The notes: generated by a model from the sequence alone, not told the origin. 64,000 nucleotides of DNA from Tepidiphilus olei (GCF_006980705.1 NZ_SBHO01000001.1:588452-652451); one strand, 5' to 3'. Counted from the stretch's first letter, positions 26,964 to 39,698 are shown. Numbers and translations are program-made.

Positions 26964-27722
26964 TCAACTGTGAGGGCGTTCCCAGGGCAAACCTCGCTTC
27001 TCGAGCGCGGCGACGATGTCGCGCATCGCCGCCTCCACGATCGCCCTGGGGCCCTTGAAACCCAGCTCGAGCCGACGCCGGCCGCCCGTCTCCTCGGGTA
27101 CCGACGGCAGCGAAAAGAGCGTTCCTTCAGGATAGCGCGCGGTGAGCGCCTGCATCAGATCGACCAGATCGCCCTCGTGCGCGTCCCACACGTAGACGGA
27201 ATCCTCGACGTAGTCCTCGCGATGGAAGAGGTGCGCGTATTGGGTGTCGAGCACCCATTCGATCATGGGCCAGGCCATCACGGGAAAACCCGGCACGAAA
27301 TGGTGATTGCCGACGGAAAAGCCCGGGATCTGGTTGTAGGGATTGGGGATGATGCGTGCGCCCCGGGGAAAACGCCCCATTTCCAGACGCTGCGCCGTGG
27401 TACGCTCGCCGAAACGCGCGCGGATCAGGGCCTCGGCCTCGGGATGCAGCTCGAGCGGCACGCCCAAGGCCTGCGCCACGCACTGCCGCGTATGATCGTC
27501 GGGCGTGGCCCCGATGCCGCCGAAACTGAAGACGATGTCTTCGCTCGCGAAACTGTGGCGAAACGCCTCGGTGAGCCGCCGCGGATCGTCTCCCAGGTAG
27601 TGCACCCAGGCAAGGCGCAAGCCGCGCGCATGCAATAGCGCGCGCAGCTTGGCGAAGTGTTTGTCCTCTCGACGGCCCGAGAGGATTTCGTCACCGATGA
27701 TGTAGGCTCCGAACGCGCTCAT
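26964..27722 (-). CDS. Molybdopterin-binding (MoaB/CinA N-domain) family protein
   Basis: A 252-residue protein of the competence/damage-inducible CinA N-terminal type, built on the molybdopterin-binding MoaB/Mog fold: [17 protein letters not shown], the VHYLGDD strand and the loop [19 protein letters not shown]. It lacks the C-terminal amide-hydrolase domain of full CinA, so it is the short form common in betaproteobacteria, of unproven substrate. The ATG overlaps the stop of the upstream EI24 gene, so the two are coupled. Confidence 0.88.
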   Translation of the reverse strand: MSAFGAYIIGDEILSGRREDKHFAKLRALLHARGLRLAWVHYLGDDPRRLTEAFRHSFASEDIVFSFGGIGATPDDHTRQCVAQALGVPLELHPEAEALIRARFGERTTAQRLEMGRFPRGARIIPNPYNQIPGFSVGNHHFVPGFPVMAWPMIEWVLDTQYAHLFHREDYVEDSVYVWDAHEGDLVDLMQALTARYPEGTLFSLPSVPEETGGRRRLELGFKGPRAIVEAAMRDIVAALEKRGLPWERPHS

Positions 27723-28510
27723 GGCTTCCCCTTGGGCAGATGAGGGTACGAGGTCGCTTCGCCGGAAGGAACGTCCGCCTCCACGATCCATTCCCCGCGC
27801 TCGGCGCGCAAGCGCCGCAACGCCTCCAGCCCGGCATGCACGAAGAGCAAGCCCGTGATCGCCGGGGCGAAGAGGTTGAGCAGCGGCACGTAGGCGAGCG
27901 CCGCACCGATCGCTCCGAGCCAGAAGAAGGTTCCTCCTTCCCGTGCCTCCAGCGCCCGCAGCTCTTCGGCGTCGGCGTGTTCCATCAGGCAATCATAAGT
28001 GAAAGTGCGCCTGTTGAGCCAGGCCGTCAAGATCCAGGGTAGCACCAGCGCAGCGCCGGGAATCCACCAGAAAATCATGCTCACGAGAAAACCGATCAGG
28101 AAGAGGCCCGAGGCGCTGAGGGTGTTCCACAGGCTGCGGGCAAAATTCCCGCCATGGCGCAATTCGAGGTCGGCGTATTCCTCGCGGCCCACCAAGGCGA
28201 CGACACGCGGCATCACCCAGATGCCCACGATCACCAGCATGGTGACGTACATGAGCGGCAACACGCTCAACACCAGCAACACCTTGAGCGCGAAGAACCC
28301 GGCCATCGCCAGCATCCCTGCTTGCGCACCTTCCGGCGAGGCGTCGAACCAACCCGCAAGCCAGGCCGTGAGCGGCTCCCAGGCGAGTACGAGCGCCACG
28401 ATCCAGACCAAGCCCGCCGCGAGCAGCGGCCAGAACATCTCCCACAGGATCTTGCCCCGCCCCAGGGTGGCGAGCGAGCGCCAGAGCGCGATGCGGATGA
28501 GATCCATCAT
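27719..28510 (-). CDS. EI24 / CysZ-like inner-membrane protein
   Basis: A 263-residue protein with about five hydrophobic segments (roughly 25-45, 65-90, 92-110, 135-165, 195-225). Its N-terminal LIRIALWRSLATLGRGKILWEMFWPLLAAG matches the EI24-domain family only in type. The family includes the sulfate permease CysZ and many uncharacterised proteins. A sulfate-transport role is not supported by the neighbours (ffh and a molybdopterin-binding protein). The start is one of two consecutive ATGs. It follows the ffh stop by three bases. Confidence 0.75.
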   Translation of the reverse strand: MMDLIRIALWRSLATLGRGKILWEMFWPLLAAGLVWIVALVLAWEPLTAWLAGWFDASPEGAQAGMLAMAGFFALKVLLVLSVLPLMYVTMLVIVGIWVMPRVVALVGREEYADLELRHGGNFARSLWNTLSASGLFLIGFLVSMIFWWIPGAALVLPWILTAWLNRRTFTYDCLMEHADAEELRALEAREGGTFFWLGAIGAALAYVPLLNLFAPAITGLLFVHAGLEALRRLRAERGEWIVEADVPSGEATSYPHLPKGKP

Positions 28511-28513
28511 CCC

Positions 28514-29869
28514 TCAGTGCAGCCGCGGCATCACGCCGCGCAGCCCGCGCATCACCTTGCCCATCCCGCCCTTGGAGAACTGCTTCATCACGCGCTGCGT
28601 CTGGTCGAACTGCTTGAGCAAGCGATTGACCTCTTGCACCGTCACCCCCGCGCCGGCGGCGATGCGCCGCTTGCGGCTCGCCTTGATGATGTCGGGATTG
28701 GCGCGCTCCTGCGGCGTCATGGCATCGATGATGCCCTGGATGCGCGAGATCGCTTTTTCCTCCATGCCCCCCTGCAGCTGCCCGGCCGCCTGGGCGAATT
28801 GGGCCGGCAGCTTGTCGAGCAAGGCCCCGATGCCACCCATCTTGCGCATCTGCACGATCTGCTCGCGGAAATCGTTGAGATCGAACCCCTTGCCGGTGCG
28901 CAGTTTCTGCGCGAGCTCCTTGGCTTTGTACTCGTCGACGGTGCGCCGCGCCTCTTCCACCAGACCGAGGATGTCGCCCATGCCGAGGATGCGGTTCGCC
29001 ATCCGGTCGGGATGGAACGGTTCCAGCCCCGCGAGTTTCTCTCCCACCCCGGCGAACTTGATCGGCTTGCCGGTGACGGCGCGCACCGACAGCGCCGCCC
29101 CGCCGCGCGCGTCCCCGTCGAGCTTGGTGAGCACCACGCCGGTGAGCGGCAGGGTCTCGTTGAAGGCACGCGCCGTATTGACCGCATCCTGCCCCAGCAT
29201 GGCATCGACCACGAAGAGCGTCTCGGTCGGGTTCAAGGCCGCGTGTAACGCCTTGATCTCGTCCATCATCGGCTGATCGATCGCCAGCCGGCCGGCGGTG
29301 TCCACCAACAGTACGTCGTGGAAATGCCGCTCGGCCCAGTCCTTGGCCGCCCGTGCGATCGCCTCGGGCTGCTGCTCGGGCGAGGAAGGAAAGAAGTCGA
29401 CCCCGGCCTGTTCGGCCACCGTACGCAGCTGCTCGATCGCCGCCGGGCGGTAGACGTCGGTCGAGACCACCAGCACTTTCTTCTTTTTCTCTTCCTTGAG
29501 CCATTTGGCGAGCTTGCCCACGGTGGTGGTCTTGCCCGCCCCCTGCAGCCCCGCCATGAGGATGACGACGGGCGGGCGCGCCTCGAGCTTGAGCCCCTCG
29601 CTTTGGCCTCCCATCAGCGCCACGAGTTCGTCGTGCACCACCCCGATGAGGGCCTGGCCCGGCGTGAGCGAACCGATCACTTCCTGACCGACGGCCTTTT
29701 CCTTGACGCGGGCGATGAAGTCCTTGACCACTGGCAGGGCCACGTCGGCTTCCAACAGCGCCATGCGCACTTCGCGCAGCGCCTCCTGGATGTTGTCTTC
29801 CGTGAGCCGCGCCTGGCCGCGCAGCGTCTTGACGACTTTGGATAGTCTTTGCGTCAGGTTGTCGAGCAT
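28514..29869 (-). CDS. ffh: Signal recognition particle protein Ffh
   Basis: A 451-residue SRP54 GTPase that binds signal sequences and 4.5S RNA and targets inner-membrane proteins to FtsY. Order of parts: N-domain helices, G-domain with GLQGAGKTTTVGK, STDVYRPAAIEQL, VDTAGRL, TKLDGDARGG, then the methionine-rich M-domain with the RNA-binding SRKRRIAAGAG. ATG at 29869 is chosen; a GTG two codons upstream is possible. It is divergent from the CcsA-like gene across 39 bases, and a TAGAAT on the minus strand (29923-29918) is a possible -10. Confidence 0.97.
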   Translation of the reverse strand: MLDNLTQRLSKVVKTLRGQARLTEDNIQEALREVRMALLEADVALPVVKDFIARVKEKAVGQEVIGSLTPGQALIGVVHDELVALMGGQSEGLKLEARPPVVILMAGLQGAGKTTTVGKLAKWLKEEKKKKVLVVSTDVYRPAAIEQLRTVAEQAGVDFFPSSPEQQPEAIARAAKDWAERHFHDVLLVDTAGRLAIDQPMMDEIKALHAALNPTETLFVVDAMLGQDAVNTARAFNETLPLTGVVLTKLDGDARGGAALSVRAVTGKPIKFAGVGEKLAGLEPFHPDRMANRILGMGDILGLVEEARRTVDEYKAKELAQKLRTGKGFDLNDFREQIVQMRKMGGIGALLDKLPAQFAQAAGQLQGGMEEKAISRIQGIIDAMTPQERANPDIIKASRKRRIAAGAGVTVQEVNRLLKQFDQTQRVMKQFSKGGMGKVMRGLRGVMPRLH

Positions 29870-29908
29870 GGGCACAAAACCTCGGCATTCTTCGAGTAAA
29901 CTAGGATC

Positions 29909-30730
29909 ATGGATTCGATTCTACCCCATCTGCTGGCCTTCCTCCTGTACGGCCTCGGGGCGATCGCCGTAGGGCGGCGCTGCCGCCGCCAACCGGAAGA
30001 AGGAGGCCGCTGCCCGCGCCCACTCGACCGGGCGCTGCTCACCGCCGCCATCCTCGCGCACGGCTGGGGCGCGGCCGCCCTGCTGCTGTCGGACCAAGGA
30101 TTGCGGCTCGGGTTCGCGCCGGCACTCTCGCTCACGGTGTGGCTCGCCGCCCTCTTCTTCTGGATAGAATCCTTCTACGCCCCCATCGGCTGGCTCTACA
30201 CCGTGCTCACGCCGATCGCCGCCCTGGTGTGCCTGCTCGTGCCCTGGCTGCCCTTGCCTGCCGCGCCTGTCGCCACCGACAACCCGTGGCTGCGCCTGCA
30301 CCTGGTCGTGGCGCTGCTCTCCTATGCGCTGTTCACGCTCGCCGCGCTGCACGCGGTGCTGATGTCGGTGCTCGAGCGTGCCCTGCACCGGCGCGAACCC
30401 GCGGCCTGGCTCGGACGGATGCCGCCGCTGCTCGTGATGGAGACGCTGCTCTTTCGCGTGATCGGCGTAGCCTTCGCCCTGCTCACGGTCACGGTGCTCA
30501 CCGGCGTCGTTTTTTCCGAAGCGATCTTCGGCCAGCCGCTGCGCCCCGACCATAAAACCATCTTCACCCTGCTCGCCTGGGCGATCTTCGGCGTGCTACT
30601 CTTGGGGCGACACGCCTGGGGTTGGCGCGGGCGCGTCGCCCTGCGCTGGACCTGGGCCGGTTTCGTCACCCTGGTGCTCGCCTACCTCGGCACCCATTTC
30701 GTCCTCGAATACCTCCTGCAGCACCGATGA
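29909..30730 (+). CDS. CcsA/CcmC-family cytochrome c assembly protein (YpjD-like)
   Basis: A 273-residue polytopic inner-membrane protein with about eight hydrophobic helices. It has family landmarks WIESFYAPIGWLY and LRLHLVVALLSYALFTLAALHA, and the C-terminal DHKTIFTLLAWAIFGVLLLGRHAWGWRG type sequence with conserved histidines of haem-handling proteins. YpjD-like proteins lie between ffh and corC in many betaproteobacteria. The role is assumed from the CcsA fold and is not experimentally clear. Its stop overlaps the next start (ATGA). Confidence 0.85.
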   Translation: MDSILPHLLAFLLYGLGAIAVGRRCRRQPEEGGRCPRPLDRALLTAAILAHGWGAAALLLSDQGLRLGFAPALSLTVWLAALFFWIESFYAPIGWLYTVLTPIAALVCLLVPWLPLPAAPVATDNPWLRLHLVVALLSYALFTLAALHAVLMSVLERALHRREPAAWLGRMPPLLVMETLLFRVIGVAFALLTVTVLTGVVFSEAIFGQPLRPDHKTIFTLLAWAIFGVLLLGRHAWGWRGRVALRWTWAGFVTLVLAYLGTHFVLEYLLQHR

Positions 30731-32064
30731 CGCCTCCGATGGATGCCCCGCTTCCCGCCGATCTGCTCTGGCAATGGCTCGGGCTGGCCTTGTTGCTCTT
30801 GTCCTCGGGTCTGTCCTCCATGAGCGAAACCGTGATGATGGCGGCCAACCGCTATCGTCTCAAGGCCCGCGCGGACAACGGCGAGCGCGGCGCTCAGCTC
30901 GCCGCGGCGCTCACCGCCCACCCCGAGCGGATGCTGAGCGTGATCCTGCTCGTCAACAATGCCGTCAACGTCGGTGCGGCCACGCTCGCTTCCGTCATCA
31001 CCATCGAGCTCTTCGGCCAGAACGAGGCGATGCTCGCCGTGGGCAGCTTCTCGCTGACCTTCCTCATCCTCGTCTTCTCCGAGATCACGCCGAAAGTGAT
31101 CGGTGCCCGCTATGCCGACCTCCTCGCGCCCTACGTCGCTTATCCGCTCACGGCCTTGCTGCGCCTGCTCGGGCCCGTAGTGAATTTCGTCAATCTCTTC
31201 GTCAAGGCACTGCTGTGGCTGCTGCGCTTGCCGCACCGAGCCGCACCTCAGGACCCAAGCCTGGAGGAACTGCGCAGCCTCGTGCTCGAGTCGCGCGTGC
31301 TGCGCTCGGAGAAACACCGCGACGTGCTGCTCAAACTCTTCGATCTCGAGCGCATCACGGTAGCCGATGTCATGATCCCTCGACAGGCGATCGAATTTCT
31401 CGATCTCACCGACGACGAAGAGACCCTACGGGCGCAACTGGCCACCGCCTACCATACGCGGCTGCCGGTGATCGAAGGCAACCCGGACGAGGTGCTCGGC
31501 ATTTTGCACGTGCGCCAGCTGCTCGCCGAGACGCTCATCTCGGGCTTCTCCCGCGAGGCCATCCGCCGCAGTCTCTCGCCGCCCTACTTCGTGCCGGAAG
31601 ACACCAACGCCATGACGCAGTTGCAGTTCTTCCAAGAACATCACCAACGGCTGGCTCTGGTGGTCGATGAATACGGCGAGTTGCAGGGTTTGGTCACCCT
31701 CGACGACATCATCGAGGAGATGGTAGGAAAATTCACCACCAGTCGCCCCGGTAGCGACGCCTTGCTGCAGTGGCAGGAAGACGGAACGGTCATCGTCGAC
31801 GGGGCCACCCCCGTACGGGACCTCAACCAGATGCTCGGACTGAACCTGCCCACCGCTGGCCCCAGGACCCTCAATGGGCTAATTCTCGAATATCTCCAGG
31901 AGATCCCCGAATCGGAAGTATCCCTGCGTATTGGCGACGTACGCCTGGAGGTTTTACAATGCCATGATCGCCGAATAAGATCGGTCCGCATTTACGCCCC
32001 CTCGTCCGGCAGAACCGATGCGGATGAGCGCGATGCCACTGAATCCAGTGAGGAAGGACGATGA
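30727..32064 (+). CDS. HlyC/CorC (CNNM) family transporter-like protein, YfjD type
   Basis: A 445-residue protein with an N-terminal DUF21 (CNNM) membrane domain of three to four helices (about 15-180, with SMSETVMMAANRYRLK). A CBS-domain pair follows (about 205-335, DVMIPRQAIEFLDL, LVVDEYGELQGLVTLDDI), then a C-terminal CorC_HlyC domain. This architecture is associated with magnesium or cobalt efflux. Both the start and the stop overlap neighbours (ATGA), tying it to the ypjD-like gene and to pilB. Confidence 0.88.
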   Translation: MTPPMDAPLPADLLWQWLGLALLLLSSGLSSMSETVMMAANRYRLKARADNGERGAQLAAALTAHPERMLSVILLVNNAVNVGAATLASVITIELFGQNEAMLAVGSFSLTFLILVFSEITPKVIGARYADLLAPYVAYPLTALLRLLGPVVNFVNLFVKALLWLLRLPHRAAPQDPSLEELRSLVLESRVLRSEKHRDVLLKLFDLERITVADVMIPRQAIEFLDLTDDEETLRAQLATAYHTRLPVIEGNPDEVLGILHVRQLLAETLISGFSREAIRRSLSPPYFVPEDTNAMTQLQFFQEHHQRLALVVDEYGELQGLVTLDDIIEEMVGKFTTSRPGSDALLQWQEDGTVIVDGATPVRDLNQMLGLNLPTAGPRTLNGLILEYLQEIPESEVSLRIGDVRLEVLQCHDRRIRSVRIYAPSSGRTDADERDATESSEEGR

Positions 32065-33758
32065 CGGAAAAGACGGGTTTGGTACGGGCCCTGATCCAGA
32101 AAGGCTGGATCGACGAGAAAACGGTCGAACAGGCTCAAGCCAAAGCGGATGATGGACCCAACGCCCTGCTGCTCGCCCTCATCAAGTCGGATGCACTCGA
32201 CGAGCGCAAGGTCGCCCAGTTCGCGGCCGAGACGTTTGGTTTGCCCGTATTGGACATCGAGGCCGTCAATCCCGACGTCTTGCCACGCAAACTGATCGAT
32301 CCGCAGATCGCCAGTCGCTACCAGATCGTCGCCTTGTCGCAGCGCAAAGGGAAAACGGTGATCGCCGTGGCCGATCCCACCCAGGTGCGTGTCTACGACG
32401 AAATCCGATTTCAGACCGGCATGTCGATCGAGCTCGTCGTTGCCCCGGCCCAATCCCTCGCCCGTTTTTGCGAAAAATTCTACGAATCGACCACCAATGC
32501 GCTTTCTGCCCTCATTCAAACCGACGAGCTGTATGAGGAGGTCTCCCTCAGCACGGAGAGTACGGCCACGGAGGAATCCGAAGTCGACGTCGAAGACGCC
32601 CCGGTGGTACGCTTCATACAGAAGATCCTGATCGACGCGATCAATGAAGGCGCCTCCGACATCCACTTCGAGCCCTACGAGAAATTCTTCCGCGTCCGGG
32701 TGCGCCAAGACGGCGTGTTGCGCGAGATCGCTCGCCCGCCGCTGGCGCTCAAAGAAAAGATTTCCGCCCGCCTCAAGATCATTTCCCGGCTCGACATCTC
32801 GGAAAAACGCATTCCCCAAGATGGACGTACCAAGCTCACCCTCAGCAAGAACAAATCGATCGATTTCCGCGTCTCCACCCTACCCACTCTGTGGGGTGAG
32901 AAGATCGTGCTGCGCATCCTCGATGCGAGCCAGGCGATGCTCGGCATCGACGCCCTCGGTTACGAGCCAGAGCAAAAAGCAGCACTTTTAGAGGCGATCG
33001 AGCGCCCCTACGGCATGATTCTCGTCACGGGCCCCACCGGCTCGGGCAAGACCGTCTCGCTCTATACCTGCCTCAATCTGCTCAACAAACCGGAAGTCAA
33101 CATCTCCACTGCCGAGGACCCGGTAGAGATCAACCTGCCCGGAATCAATCAGGTCAACATCAATGACAAGGTGGGCTTGACCTTCGCCTCGGCCTTGCGC
33201 GCCTTCCTGCGCCAGGATCCGGACATCATCATGGTGGGTGAGATCCGGGATCTGGAAACCGCCGACATCGGCGTCAAGGCAGCCCAGACCGGCCACTTGC
33301 TCCTCTCCACCCTGCACACCAACGACGCGCCCAGCACCGTAGAGCGGCTGCGCAACATCGGGATCGCCCCGTTCAACATCGCTTCCTCGGTGATCCTCAT
33401 CACCGCCCAGCGACTGGTACGGCGTCTTTGTACCTGCAAGCAACCGATCGACGTGCCGCTCGAGGCCCTCATCTCGGCCGGTTTCACTGAAGACGAACTC
33501 GATGGCGACTGGCAACCCTACGGTCCGGTCGGCTGCGAGAAGTGCCGCGGCTCGGGCTACAAGGGGCGCACTGGGATCTATGAAGTGATGCCGATCAGCG
33601 ATTCCATCCAACGCCTCGTCATGGCCAATGCTTCGGCCATGGAGATCGAGGCCCAGGCACGGAGCGAAGGCGTCCGCAGTTTGAGGCAATCCGGGCTTCT
33701 GAAAGTCAAACACGGCATCACTTCGCTCACCGAAGTGCTTGCCGCCACCAACGATTGA
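32061..33758 (+). CDS. pilB: Type IV pilus assembly ATPase PilB
   Basis: A 565-residue hexameric ATPase that powers pilus extension. It has an N-terminal MshEN-type domain (1-150), then the ATPase core with Walker A GPTGSGKT (about 324-331), Asp box AEDPVEINLPG, Walker B RQDPDIIMVGEIRD and the His box TGHLLLSTLHTNDA. The tetracysteine zinc site is CTC and CEKC near residues 460-500. Full length. The start follows GAGGAAGGA and overlaps the corC-like stop. With pilC and pilD next, the core assembly machinery is present, but no pilin gene is seen in the window. Confidence 0.96.
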   Translation: MTEKTGLVRALIQKGWIDEKTVEQAQAKADDGPNALLLALIKSDALDERKVAQFAAETFGLPVLDIEAVNPDVLPRKLIDPQIASRYQIVALSQRKGKTVIAVADPTQVRVYDEIRFQTGMSIELVVAPAQSLARFCEKFYESTTNALSALIQTDELYEEVSLSTESTATEESEVDVEDAPVVRFIQKILIDAINEGASDIHFEPYEKFFRVRVRQDGVLREIARPPLALKEKISARLKIISRLDISEKRIPQDGRTKLTLSKNKSIDFRVSTLPTLWGEKIVLRILDASQAMLGIDALGYEPEQKAALLEAIERPYGMILVTGPTGSGKTVSLYTCLNLLNKPEVNISTAEDPVEINLPGINQVNINDKVGLTFASALRAFLRQDPDIIMVGEIRDLETADIGVKAAQTGHLLLSTLHTNDAPSTVERLRNIGIAPFNIASSVILITAQRLVRRLCTCKQPIDVPLEALISAGFTEDELDGDWQPYGPVGCEKCRGSGYKGRTGIYEVMPISDSIQRLVMANASAMEIEAQARSEGVRSLRQSGLLKVKHGITSLTEVLAATND

Positions 33759-33779
33759 TCCCGTTGCGAGAGGTTCTCC

Positions 33780-34991
33780 ATGGCTGCTACGACTGCGAAA
33801 TCTAAAGAGCTGCTGTTCAGCTGGGAAGGTAAGGACGCCCAGAACAAACCCGCCCGCGGGGAGATTCGCGCCATGAGCGAAGCTTCGGCGCGAACGGCCC
33901 TGCGCCGGCAAGGCGTGATCGTCACCAGGATCACCAAGATCAAGCAACGCCGCGGGCGCATCAACGAGAAGGATCTGGTCCTCTTCACCCGTCAGCTCTC
34001 CACCATGATGAAGGCGGGCGTGCCGCTGCTGCAATCCTTCGACATCGCCATCAAGGGCTCGACTAATCCAGCCCTGACGCGATTACTCAATCTCATCCGC
34101 GAAGACATCGCGGCCGGCTCCAGCCTGGCGGCAGCTTTTGCCAAACACCCCTTGTACTTCGATCGGCTCTTCGTCTCGCTGGTGGCTGCCGGCGAGCAGG
34201 CCGGTATCCTCGACGACCTGCTCGAGCGCCTGGCAACCTACCAGGAAAAAATCCTGGCGATCAAAGGCAAGATCAAATCGGCACTCTTCTATCCTGCCGC
34301 CGTCGTGGTCGTGGCCATGATCGTCATCGCGGTCATGATGATCTTCGTCATCCCGCAGTTCAAGGACATCTTTACCAGCTTCGGCGCCGATCTCCCCGCT
34401 CCAACCCAGATCGTGATCGACATGTCGGAATTCTTCGTCGCCAACTGGTACGTCATGCTGGGCGCGGTGATCCTAATCATGGTCGGTCTCACCCTGTTGC
34501 ATCGGCGATCTCCGGCGTTCCGCGCCCTCGTCGATCGATCCATCTTGCGCCTACCCGTCGTAGGCGAGATCGTCCGCAAAGCCACCATCGCACGCTGGAC
34601 CCGGACGCTCGCCACCATGTTCGCCGCCGGCGTGCCGCTCAACGAGGCGCTCGTCTCGGTGGGAGACGCCGCCGGCAACATCGTCTACCGTGAAGCCACC
34701 GAAAAAATCACCCAGGCGGTCACTTCGGGTATCTCGCTCACCGTGGCGATGGCCGAAACCGGTGTGTTCCCGGCCATGGTCACGCAAATGATTTCGATCG
34801 GGGAAGAGTCGGGGCAACTCGATTCCATGCTCAGCAAGGTGGCGGAATATTACGAACGCGAAGTCGATGAGGCGGTCGCGTCGCTCTCCCAGCTGCTCGA
34901 ACCGGTGATCATGGTCTTCCTGGGGGTCGTCATCGGCGGCATCGTCGTGGCCATGTACCTTCCCATCTTCAAAATGGCCCAGACCATATGA
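33780..34991 (+). CDS. pilC: Type IV pilus inner-membrane platform protein PilC
   Basis: A 403-residue PilC/GspF protein with two repeated cytoplasmic helical domains (LVLFTRQLSTMMKAGVPL and WTRTLATMFAAGVPLNEAL) and membrane helices near 175, 225 and 380. It anchors the pilus base and couples PilB to pilin polymerisation. The ATG follows GAGAGG. Its last codons overlap the pilD start. Confidence 0.96.
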   Translation: MAATTAKSKELLFSWEGKDAQNKPARGEIRAMSEASARTALRRQGVIVTRITKIKQRRGRINEKDLVLFTRQLSTMMKAGVPLLQSFDIAIKGSTNPALTRLLNLIREDIAAGSSLAAAFAKHPLYFDRLFVSLVAAGEQAGILDDLLERLATYQEKILAIKGKIKSALFYPAAVVVVAMIVIAVMMIFVIPQFKDIFTSFGADLPAPTQIVIDMSEFFVANWYVMLGAVILIMVGLTLLHRRSPAFRALVDRSILRLPVVGEIVRKATIARWTRTLATMFAAGVPLNEALVSVGDAAGNIVYREATEKITQAVTSGISLTVAMAETGVFPAMVTQMISIGEESGQLDSMLSKVAEYYEREVDEAVASLSQLLEPVIMVFLGVVIGGIVVAMYLPIFKMAQTI

Positions 34992-35851
34992 GCGCAGCGG
35001 CCGTCCTGCCCTGGAGCGTGCAACTGCTCGCCGCGCTCGTCGTCGGCGCGATGGTGGGGAGTTTCCTCAACGTCGTGATCCATCGCTTGCCTCGTATGCT
35101 GGAGCAACAATGGCAGGCGCAGGCGCGCGAAATCCTGGGGCTACCGCTCGAGCCTCGAGCGCGCTACGACCTCGCGCGACCGGCTTCACACTGCCCGCAC
35201 TGCGGCCATGCCATTTCCGCCTGGGAGAACGTTCCCCTGGCGAGCTGGCTCGTGTTGCGTGGGCGATGCCGCCATTGTCGAGCCCCCATCGGCTGGCGCT
35301 ACCCCCTCGTGGAGCTCCTCGCGGCGCTCGCGGCGCTCGCCGCACTGTGGCGCTTCGGCATGGGCTGGCAGGCGCTCGCCGGCGCTGGTTTTCTCTGGTG
35401 TGTGATCGCGCTCGCCTTCATCGATCTCGACACGCGCCTGCTGCCGGACGATCTGACTTTGCCTCTCTTGTGGGCGGGGCTGCTGGTCAACCTGCAGGAG
35501 CATTTCGCTTCCTTGCCCGAGGCCGTGCTGGGCGCCGTCGCCGGTTATCTGATCTTGTGGAGCATTTATTGGCTCTTCAAGCTCCTCACGGGCAAAGAGG
35601 GCATGGGTTATGGCGACTTCAAGCTGCTCGCCGCGATCGGCGCCTGGCTCGGCTGGACGGCCCTTCCCCTCGTTCTCCTGCTCGCCTCGCTCACGGGCGC
35701 CGTGGTTGGAATCGCGCTCAAGACGCTCGGACATCTGGGACAAGGGCAACCCCTGCCTTTCGGCCCTTTCCTTGCTGCCGGCGGAGCAGTAGCACTGCTG
35801 TGGGGGGCTGACCTCTTGCAATGGTGGTTGGACGTCCCCATTTTGCGGTAG
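34988..35851 (+). CDS. pilD: Type IV prepilin peptidase / N-methyltransferase PilD
   Basis: A 287-residue bifunctional membrane protein that cleaves and N-methylates prepilins. The N-terminal methylase part has GSFLNVVIHRLP and the paired zinc cysteines CPHC and CRHC. The aspartyl protease active sites are in FIDLDTRLLPDD and GMGYGDFKLLA. About eight hydrophobic segments. In many betaproteobacteria coaE, zapD and yacG follow pilD; here a FmdB-like gene follows instead. Confidence 0.96.
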   Translation: MSAAAVLPWSVQLLAALVVGAMVGSFLNVVIHRLPRMLEQQWQAQAREILGLPLEPRARYDLARPASHCPHCGHAISAWENVPLASWLVLRGRCRHCRAPIGWRYPLVELLAALAALAALWRFGMGWQALAGAGFLWCVIALAFIDLDTRLLPDDLTLPLLWAGLLVNLQEHFASLPEAVLGAVAGYLILWSIYWLFKLLTGKEGMGYGDFKLLAAIGAWLGWTALPLVLLLASLTGAVVGIALKTLGHLGQGQPLPFGPFLAAGGAVALLWGADLLQWWLDVPILR

Positions 35852-35901
35852 ACTTGCCGATTCGTCCCGACAGGTGTTCTTTCCTTTCCAGGAGATCTGC
35901 G

Positions 35902-36177
35902 ATGCCTATCTACGAATACCGTTGCAACGATTGTGGCACCCGGCACGAGCATCTGCAGAAACTCGGCGAGGCGCCGCTCGAACGCTGCCCCGATTGCGGC
36001 AGCATGCAGTACGCCAAACTCGTCTCTGCCGCTGGTTTCCAGCTGAAAGGCAGCGGCTGGTACGCCACCGATTTCAAGGGAGGAGGAGCGTCCAGTAACC
36101 CCTCCTCCAGCGAAGCATCGAAGGCACCGGCCACGGCGACTGAAGGCGGCTGCGGTGCATCCTGCGCGTGCCATTGA
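35902..36177 (+). CDS. FmdB-family zinc ribbon protein
   Basis: A 91-residue protein whose first 50 residues are the FmdB putative regulatory zinc ribbon: MPIYEYRCNDCGTRHE and CPDCGS, four zinc cysteines. A Ser/Ala-rich tail ends in a Cys-rich CGASCACH. The family has no proven function; a regulatory role was suggested from one member. The ATG follows CAGGAGAT. FmdB-DUF502-aspS is a recurring order in betaproteobacteria. Confidence 0.88.
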   Translation: MPIYEYRCNDCGTRHEHLQKLGEAPLERCPDCGSMQYAKLVSAAGFQLKGSGWYATDFKGGGASSNPSSSEASKAPATATEGGCGASCACH

Positions 36178-36204
36178 TTCCGGTAGCCTGGATCCTCCAC
36201 CCCC

Positions 36205-36849
36205 ATGCATCTGAGACGCTATTTCATCGCCGGGTTGCTGGTGTGGCTGCCCATCGTGGTCACTTTCGTCGTGCTCAGCTGGATCGTGGGCACGATCGAT
36301 GCCATCGTCGACTGGCTACCCCATGCCTGGCGACCCGATGCCTTGCTAGGACGGCGCATTCCCGGCATGGGGGTGGTGATGGCCGTGGCCATCGTCTTTC
36401 TCACCGGGCTAGTGGCGGCCAACGTCTTGGGGCAGCGCCTGATCCGGCTGTGGGAAGCCCTCATCCATCGCATCCCCATCGTCAAGAGCATCTACGCGAG
36501 CGTGAAGCAAGTCTCCGAGACGCTCTTTTCCGATACGGGACAGGCCTTTCGCACTGCCGTCCTCGTGCAATATCCCCGGCACGGCACTTGGACCATCGCC
36601 TTCGTCACTGGCGAACCCGCCCCCGAGACGGTAGGCAATCTGAATGAACACGGTCGCTTTCTCACCGTGATGGTTCCCACGACGCCCAACCCGACTTCGG
36701 GCTTCCTCCTGATCGTGCCGGCACGCGACGTCATTCCCCTCGATTTGTCGATCGACGAGGCTTTGAAATACGTGATCTCTCTCGGCACGCTCAATCCGAA
36801 AACCCGCTCACCCGTCCCGCCTCCGGCGGATCTTCCCCCTTCTGTCTGA
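36205..36849 (+). CDS. DUF502 inner-membrane protein
   Basis: A 214-residue DUF502 protein with two membrane helices (about 7-28 and 55-75) and a soluble domain with the family motif [21 protein letters not shown]. The C-terminus is Pro-rich. Function unknown. It lies 22 bases before aspS and is probably cotranscribed with it. Confidence 0.88.
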   Translation: MHLRRYFIAGLLVWLPIVVTFVVLSWIVGTIDAIVDWLPHAWRPDALLGRRIPGMGVVMAVAIVFLTGLVAANVLGQRLIRLWEALIHRIPIVKSIYASVKQVSETLFSDTGQAFRTAVLVQYPRHGTWTIAFVTGEPAPETVGNLNEHGRFLTVMVPTTPNPTSGFLLIVPARDVIPLDLSIDEALKYVISLGTLNPKTRSPVPPPADLPPSV

Positions 36850-36871
36850 CGAAAAAAGAAAACGGAACTCC

Positions 36872-39584
<2,713 letters not shown>

Positions 39585-39698
39585 AGAGAAACCGGCGACA
39601 CAGAGCCCGTGAAGGGATTGCCACAGCCTGGAGAAACCGCGAGGCGCACGAGGCGCAACGCCACGATCAAACCGCCCGGCGGATCGATGTGCCAGCGC

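Noticed and set aside
39585..39698. Possible RNA gene in the 114-base gap between argB and the ACP gene
   Set aside because: No cloverleaf, terminator or conserved RNA motif could be found.
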